In this document: piece by piece, positions 59,747 to 64,000 of the stretch
How the letters are laid out: every line of letters starts with the position of its first letter
Position numbering within the stretch: the stretch's first letter is position 1
Assembly (NCBI GenBank): GCA_965223355.1
Contig: CBDCWE010000003.1
Coordinates: 372,001-436,000, forward strand
Length of the DNA stretch: 64,000 bases
Source: Tectiglobus sp965223355
Lineage (GTDB): Bacteria; Pseudomonadota; Alphaproteobacteria; Rhizobiales; Hyphomicrobiaceae
Direction: 5' to 3'
Made by a program: the position numbers and the translations under genes
The notes under the pieces: generated by a model
Seen by the model: only the letters and a program-made list of their open reading frames with translations
Databases searched by the model: none
What the model was told of the DNA's origin: nothing

Positions 59747-61630
59747 TTACGCCGATTTTTGATCGACGGCGTCCAACCAGGACTTAGCCTGGCCGAATTC
59801 AGCATCGGCTCTGAAGGCCGCGGACGGTGCGAAGCCATCAGCTTGCGCGATCGCGCAAGCGACGAGCTTGCGAAACTCGGGCACCTCGAAATACGACGTA
59901 TGGATCAGCTCCTGCCAACTGAGATAGTTCAAGGTCGACGCGAATTGTCCGTCGCTGGCCTGGCTGAGGGCAAAGTCGCTGATGGCCGCGCGAATGCGAG
60001 TGATCGACGCGGCCATTGCCATGTTGCTGTGGTCCGAGATGGCGTGACTGACGATCGGCGGCAGGTAGGGACAGGCGGCCTTGGCCCAGGGCGGTGACGG
60101 CAACGTTCCGACGGTATCCTCGGTTTCGGTGTCGTTACCCAGAGCCGCGCGACGAATTTCAAACCATGTCCGATTGTCCAGCCGACGGCTGGCCCACCGA
60201 CCGAGCATTCCGCCGAAGTACTGCACGACGAGAACAAAGGCGATCGCGGCGAGGCCAAACACCACCGGTACGAGCAACGCGACCGCGACCGAACGCAAAA
60301 TCCACCACCAACGACCACCGCCATACCCGGGTTCGATCACCCAGCTCGAGACCTCGTCGTGGACCAGGTGGAACAGCAACTTGGCATTGATGTAAACGCT
60401 CTTACCTTGGCCGCAGAGCTTGAGCTCGCCATTCGAGCAAGGTGACCGCGTTCCGTCCTCCATTTTGGTCCGGAGAAAACGGCGTTCAAAGCGCCGTGCA
60501 CGGAAGCACTGCATGAGCGTCTTCGGGTACTTAGCATGCAATCTGGCGCGCAGGTCCTTTCGCTTGGCGCGCAGGTCCTCGAGTTGGCGCTGTCGCTCGA
60601 CGTCCGTGCCGACCTCTTTGGGCTGCTTGCGAATCCTTCGGATTTGGCGGCGCACGTTGCGTAGCGGTCGGATCTCCTGCGCCGTCGGACACCTGGAGTC
60701 GCGCTTGAGATACTCGACCTTGTAGACGTCGGTCTTCAGATAGTCGGCGATTTTGACCATCAGGTCGGCGGAGGTCACAAGCCAAAGGTAGATCAATGGC
60801 AACAAGAACACCGAAAACCAGCTCAGAAGTCGAACGGCAAAGTCCTTGTGGAAGATCTTGAACTTAATGTTGTCAAGGCTGGCAAGACCACGGACCGCCT
60901 CATCGTCCTCATGGGTTAGCGGCAGCCAGCGCGCGGCGAACGCTGCGTTGGCGCGCCGCAGATTGCGGCGCCGATAGAAGAACAGCCGGCGGCTGTCGAA
61001 ATACCAGGCAATCACATAAAACGCGATGACCGGCAATGCGGTGAGCACGGTCGAAATCATCATGCGCTGGTTGCGGCGTTCGTTGGCAAAGTTGAAATCC
61101 CCGCCGAGGAGTTCGCCCGACATGTAAAACAGATACATGAAGAACAGCATCCAGGATGCCACGAACATCGCCCTTAAAAGCAGCGGCAACCGCGTAAACA
61201 GCCAGCGTTCCCGGCGCAGTTCAATGAACGGCGTGCCAACGGTGAACCAGCGCTGCAGACCATCCAGCTTGATGCCGCGTGATGCACTCTCAAGTAGCGC
61301 GTCTGACACCACGGAGCCGCCATGGCTGTGCGCGAGAATGCAATACTTTTCGCCGTGCGCTTCGAGGGCTCTCAGCTCCGTCAGCAATCTGGAGCCGGCC
61401 TTGCGGCGCGCAGTCACGGAATTGTCGCCGTTCCATACAAAGGGTTTGAAATCAACGGCGCTGGCCGGCGCGCTGGACGATCCGTCACTGTCGACCAAAC
61501 GCTTGATCTGGGTCTCGAACTCGCTGCCGGGCTGCCACCATTGCCGGGTCGGGCTGGCGGCCATTTCGGCCGGATCAGAGACCGTTTCGATATGCGCAAA
61601 CGTACCGTGAACCGTAACGATCTTGGCCAT
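59747..61630 (-). CDS. Membrane protein with N-terminal alpha/beta-hydrolase-like domain
   Basis: The 627-residue protein starts like an alpha/beta hydrolase: IVTVHGTFAH at residues 4-13 (oxyanion region) and YCILAHSHGGSVVSDALL near 96-113, where AHSHG replaces the usual GxSxG. Hydrophobic helices lie at about 150-172, 190-212, 268-290 and 443-472. Between them is a charged region predicted as coiled coil (about 310-375, LRNVRRQIRRIRKQPKE). The nucleophile serine is visible, but no convincing Asp/His partners are. I do not know the family's function; a membrane lipase/esterase or a phage-defence-type effector are possibilities. GGAGCGGG precedes the ATG. Confidence 0.6.
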   Translation of the reverse strand: MAKIVTVHGTFAHIETVSDPAEMAASPTRQWWQPGSEFETQIKRLVDSDGSSSAPASAVDFKPFVWNGDNSVTARRKAGSRLLTELRALEAHGEKYCILAHSHGGSVVSDALLESASRGIKLDGLQRWFTVGTPFIELRRERWLFTRLPLLLRAMFVASWMLFFMYLFYMSGELLGGDFNFANERRNQRMMISTVLTALPVIAFYVIAWYFDSRRLFFYRRRNLRRANAAFAARWLPLTHEDDEAVRGLASLDNIKFKIFHKDFAVRLLSWFSVFLLPLIYLWLVTSADLMVKIADYLKTDVYKVEYLKRDSRCPTAQEIRPLRNVRRQIRRIRKQPKEVGTDVERQRQLEDLRAKRKDLRARLHAKYPKTLMQCFRARRFERRFLRTKMEDGTRSPCSNGELKLCGQGKSVYINAKLLFHLVHDEVSSWVIEPGYGGGRWWWILRSVAVALLVPVVFGLAAIAFVLVVQYFGGMLGRWASRRLDNRTWFEIRRAALGNDTETEDTVGTLPSPPWAKAACPYLPPIVSHAISDHSNMAMAASITRIRAAISDFALSQASDGQFASTLNYLSWQELIHTSYFEVPEFRKLVACAIAQADGFAPSAAFRADAEFGQAKSWLDAVDQKSA

Positions 61631-61822
61631 TGTTGCCCGCTCCGTTCACCTGACTATTGATTGCCCCCCAAATCGCAAGCACCCCGGGCCGGTCGAGGCT
61701 AGCGCAACCCGGACATGGTTGCGCAACGGTGGTCGCGCATCACGGCGAAAATTCGGCCTGTGCTGCCGAATTGCAACGTTTGAGAGAGCCGGCACAGGAA
61801 CGGCGGCGGCGCAGACCACTAG

Positions 61823-61988
61823 CCTCTGAACAAAGTCCGGGGTCCAGGGGATGATCCCCTGGTCGGGGTGTTTGAGGGGCTGAAAGCCCCTCAAGGATCG
61901 CCGCCAAGCGGCGATATGTTAAGGGCTCTGCCCTTAACGATCCCGCCAAAGGGCCCTGCCCTTTGGAAACCTGAGATTTGATCAGAGG
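61823..61988. repeat. Repeat B, best-preserved full copy
   Basis: Ends CCTCTGAACAAA and TTTGATCAGAGG match 11 of 12 bases in inverse. Five perfect hairpins lie between them at 61844-61862, 61872-61894, 61897-61915, 61919-61937 and 61946-61966. Confidence 0.93.
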
Positions 61989-62115
61989 TTTCCAAGTGCA
62001 CGTGAGGTGAAGCTGCAGGATTTTTCAAAGACGACGCGTTAGCTTGAACCGGTCTACCGAGCGGGATTTGGTCCGGGGTCGGGCGGAGCGGCGAAGGATG
62101 CGGCGGCGCCACATC

Positions 62116-63684
62116 TCAGAAGTCGGTTGGCACGCCGCCTTCGCGCTTGCGGCGTTCGACGTAGTCACCAAGCTCTTCGCGGATGGCTGCGTCGATGGGC
62201 GGCGGTTCGAAGTCCTGCAGGATCTTTTTCCAGATCCGGTTGGCGCGCTCGGGCGTTTCAACGGCGCCGGCCTCACGCCAGGCTTCGTTGTTCTGCCAGT
62301 CGGACAGGAACGGCTGGTAGAACGCTGTCCTGTAGCGCGACTGGGTGTGTTCGGCACCGAAAAAGTGATTGTGCGGGCCAACTTCGCGCACGGCTTCGAC
62401 CGCGAGATCTTGCTCGGTCGTGCCGACAGGTGCGAGGTAGGCGATCATCTGTTGCAGGGTTTCGCAGTCGATGACGAATTTTTCATAAGAGGCGCAAAGC
62501 CCGCCCTCCAGCCATCCGGCGGCGTGGTAGACGAGGTTGGCCTTGCCGGTGACGCAACCCCACAGCGAGAATGCGCTTTCCCAGGCTGCCTGTGCATCGG
62601 GCGGGTTGGCAGTGCAGGCATTGGAGGCGCGCAGCGGCAAACCGTAGAAGCGCGCAAGCTGGCCGGATATCTGTGTCGCACGCATGTATTCCGGGGTGCC
62701 GAAGGCCGGTGCACCGGTGCGCATGTCGACGTTGGAGGTAAAGGAGCCAAACACGACCGGCGCGCCGGGCCGAATGTATTGCAGCAGGGCCACGGCTGCC
62801 AGGCACTCCGCGGTTTGCTGGGCCAGGGCGCCGGCCAGCGTTACCGGTGCCATCGCGCCGGCCAGGGTAAACGGCGTGATGCTCACCATCTGGCCGTGTC
62901 GGGCGAGGCGCATCGCGCCGTCAAGCATCGGCCAGTCGTGCTTCAGCGGTGAGGACGAGTTGATGTTGGTAAACATCCGTGGTGCGCCATCGAACTCCGC
63001 CTGGGCCAGGCCGCCGGCGATACGAACCATCTCCATGGCGTCAATCACGCGGCCGCGGCCAAGGGCGTAGGTATGGCAGACCTTGTTTGTGAGCGTGAGC
63101 TTGTCGAACAGGCAGTCGAGATGGCGGACCGATGCGTGGATGTCGACCGGTTCGACCGGATAACCACCGACCAGATGAATGCAGTTGAAGTATTGCGACA
63201 GCTTGATCAGGTCCTGATAGCTCTCGTGGGTGCCGGGGCGCCGGCCGCGGTCCAGATCCATGACGTTGGGTGGACTTGAGACGTTCATGAACAGCATGGC
63301 GTCGCCGCCGACCGAGATTGCGCGCGCCGGATCACGCGGCGTGACCGTAAACTCGGATGGCGCCTTTGCGACCATCTCCATGACAAAGGCGCGGTCGAAT
63401 TTGACGGTGTCGCCATCGTTGGTGACGTTGCAGCCTGCCTGCCTGAGGATCGCCCGGGCCTCCTCGTGGAGAAATTCGATACCGATTTCCTCCAGGATGC
63501 GCATGGCGGCGTCGTGAATGGCGAGGATGCCTTCGTGCGGGACCGGCTCGACCGGGGCATCGCGATTTTGCGGAATCGTCCAGTCAAGCTGCGCGATCGC
63601 CGGCGCCGCGACCTGGCTCCGATCGGCTTGATCCGATCGTCGCCGCCGACTGGTTCTGCGTGGGCGTCCGCCCTGTTGCGCCAT
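62116..63684 (-). CDS. Trimethylamine methyltransferase (MttB) superfamily protein, no pyrrolysine
   Basis: The 522-residue protein has an Arg-rich N-terminal extension (1-35) and then the MttB-superfamily TIM barrel: IHDAAMRILEEIGIEFLHEE, ISVGGDAMLFMNVSSPPNV, NKVCHTYALGRGRVIDAM and GPHNHFFGAEHT. The frame runs without any in-frame TAG, so it is a non-pyrrolysine member like glycine betaine or proline betaine methyltransferases. These move a methyl group from a quaternary amine to a corrinoid protein; no corrinoid protein gene is nearby. It fits the methylated-amine theme of the window's left end. AAGGA precedes the ATG. Confidence 0.85.
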   Translation of the reverse strand: MAQQGGRPRRTSRRRRSDQADRSQVAAPAIAQLDWTIPQNRDAPVEPVPHEGILAIHDAAMRILEEIGIEFLHEEARAILRQAGCNVTNDGDTVKFDRAFVMEMVAKAPSEFTVTPRDPARAISVGGDAMLFMNVSSPPNVMDLDRGRRPGTHESYQDLIKLSQYFNCIHLVGGYPVEPVDIHASVRHLDCLFDKLTLTNKVCHTYALGRGRVIDAMEMVRIAGGLAQAEFDGAPRMFTNINSSSPLKHDWPMLDGAMRLARHGQMVSITPFTLAGAMAPVTLAGALAQQTAECLAAVALLQYIRPGAPVVFGSFTSNVDMRTGAPAFGTPEYMRATQISGQLARFYGLPLRASNACTANPPDAQAAWESAFSLWGCVTGKANLVYHAAGWLEGGLCASYEKFVIDCETLQQMIAYLAPVGTTEQDLAVEAVREVGPHNHFFGAEHTQSRYRTAFYQPFLSDWQNNEAWREAGAVETPERANRIWKKILQDFEPPPIDAAIREELGDYVERRKREGGVPTDF

Positions 63685-64000
63685 TGCCGTTTCCTTCAGA
63701 TCTGGAAGGCCGCACGGGCCAGGCCGGGAAATTCCTGTTACTGCGCGCCGTCAGGTTAACTGTCAACATGCACGTTCGCCCGTTTCTTTGTTCGAAGCGA
63801 CATACACTCACTCCGCCTAGTCCAACTGCGTCACTATTAGGCTGATCGATCGTTTGCAGGATGGACATCGGTGGTCGTTGCTCGCCAGGTCGGCAGCGAT
63901 ATTTAGTCTGGCGGTTGTCAGTGATGTTGCGACATGACGCTCAAGCCCACCCGCAGCGCCCGGCCCTGCGGGTGGGCTTGAGGCGATTAAGTCAGGGGCT
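63685..64000. other. Gene-free right end with a perfect 16-bp stem-loop (63941-63981)
   Basis: Arms TCAAGCCCACCCGCAG and its exact inverse enclose a 9-base loop. There is no T-run on the plus strand. It may terminate a gene lying beyond the window. Confidence 0.5.

Noticed and set aside
62116..63684. Pyrrolysine-dependent trimethylamine methyltransferase
   Set aside because: The frame contains no in-frame TAG and there are no Pyl biosynthesis genes.

Overview
The window looks like a high-GC alphaproteobacterial chromosome segment. The evidence is a permuted two-piece tmRNA gene next to an alphaproteobacterial-type sspB, a DUF1127 protein, an sspB-fumC-ribbon-helix-helix neighbourhood, many ATGA start/stop overlaps and several families of intergenic palindromic repeats. 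I do not name a genus. No phage, integrase, IS transposase, CRISPR array, rRNA or tRNA gene is visible.

Layout. Bases 1-6819 hold a plus-strand catabolic operon: the C-terminal part of a GcvT-type demethylase, an MDR dehydrogenase, three tandem enolase-superfamily enzymes and a ferredoxin-reductase-like flavoprotein. I read it as breakdown of an N-methylated cyclic amino acid such as a (hydroxy)proline betaine. A minus-strand operon (6982-10972) has a class III aminotransferase, an FAD monooxygenase-like protein and two carboxymuconolactone-decarboxylase/AhpD-type proteins. Divergent from it is a GcvT-family protein that resembles the DMSP demethylase DmdA. Bases 12633-18597 encode a complete oligopeptide-type ABC importer with fused ATPases. 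Bases 19415-23487 carry three glycosyltransferases, the first framed by inverted copies of a 137-bp repeat.

Bases 23899-34037 are mixed: a TerB-like protein, a DsbA-family isomerase-like protein, selO, a DUF2189 membrane protein, a broken LysR gene beside DUF1127 and EamA genes, a GFA protein, thyA, a CPBP protease and a voltage-gated-type potassium channel with a C-terminal zinc ribbon. Bases 34084-38072 hold ssrA, sspB, a NIPSNAP protein, fumC, a probable DUF4169 remnant and a ribbon-helix-helix gene. Then come a TetR regulator, an RND/MMPL exporter, a small secreted protein and the divergent oxyR/katG pair. An M24 peptidase, a ~265-bp MITE-like element and a second GFA protein follow.

Bases 48129-57410 look like one metabolic unit. 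A cytochrome P450 gene lies between the alpha and beta subunit genes of an iron-sulfur hydratase (class I fumarase/tartrate dehydratase type), and a second five-gene ABC importer follows. The right end has a nitronate monooxygenase, an O-methyltransferase-like protein, a membrane alpha/beta-hydrolase-like protein and an MttB-family methyltransferase without an amber codon.

The theme is uptake and breakdown of small methylated or peptide-like organic compounds. The most distinctive DNA is two dispersed intergenic repeat families: A (two long hairpins, about 131-137 bp) and B (five consecutive hairpins, about 165 bp). They occur as full, shortened and chimeric copies and sometimes supply stop codons. 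The most interesting gene arrangements are the P450 inside the hydratase gene pair, the triple enolase-superfamily cluster and the DmdA-like gene.
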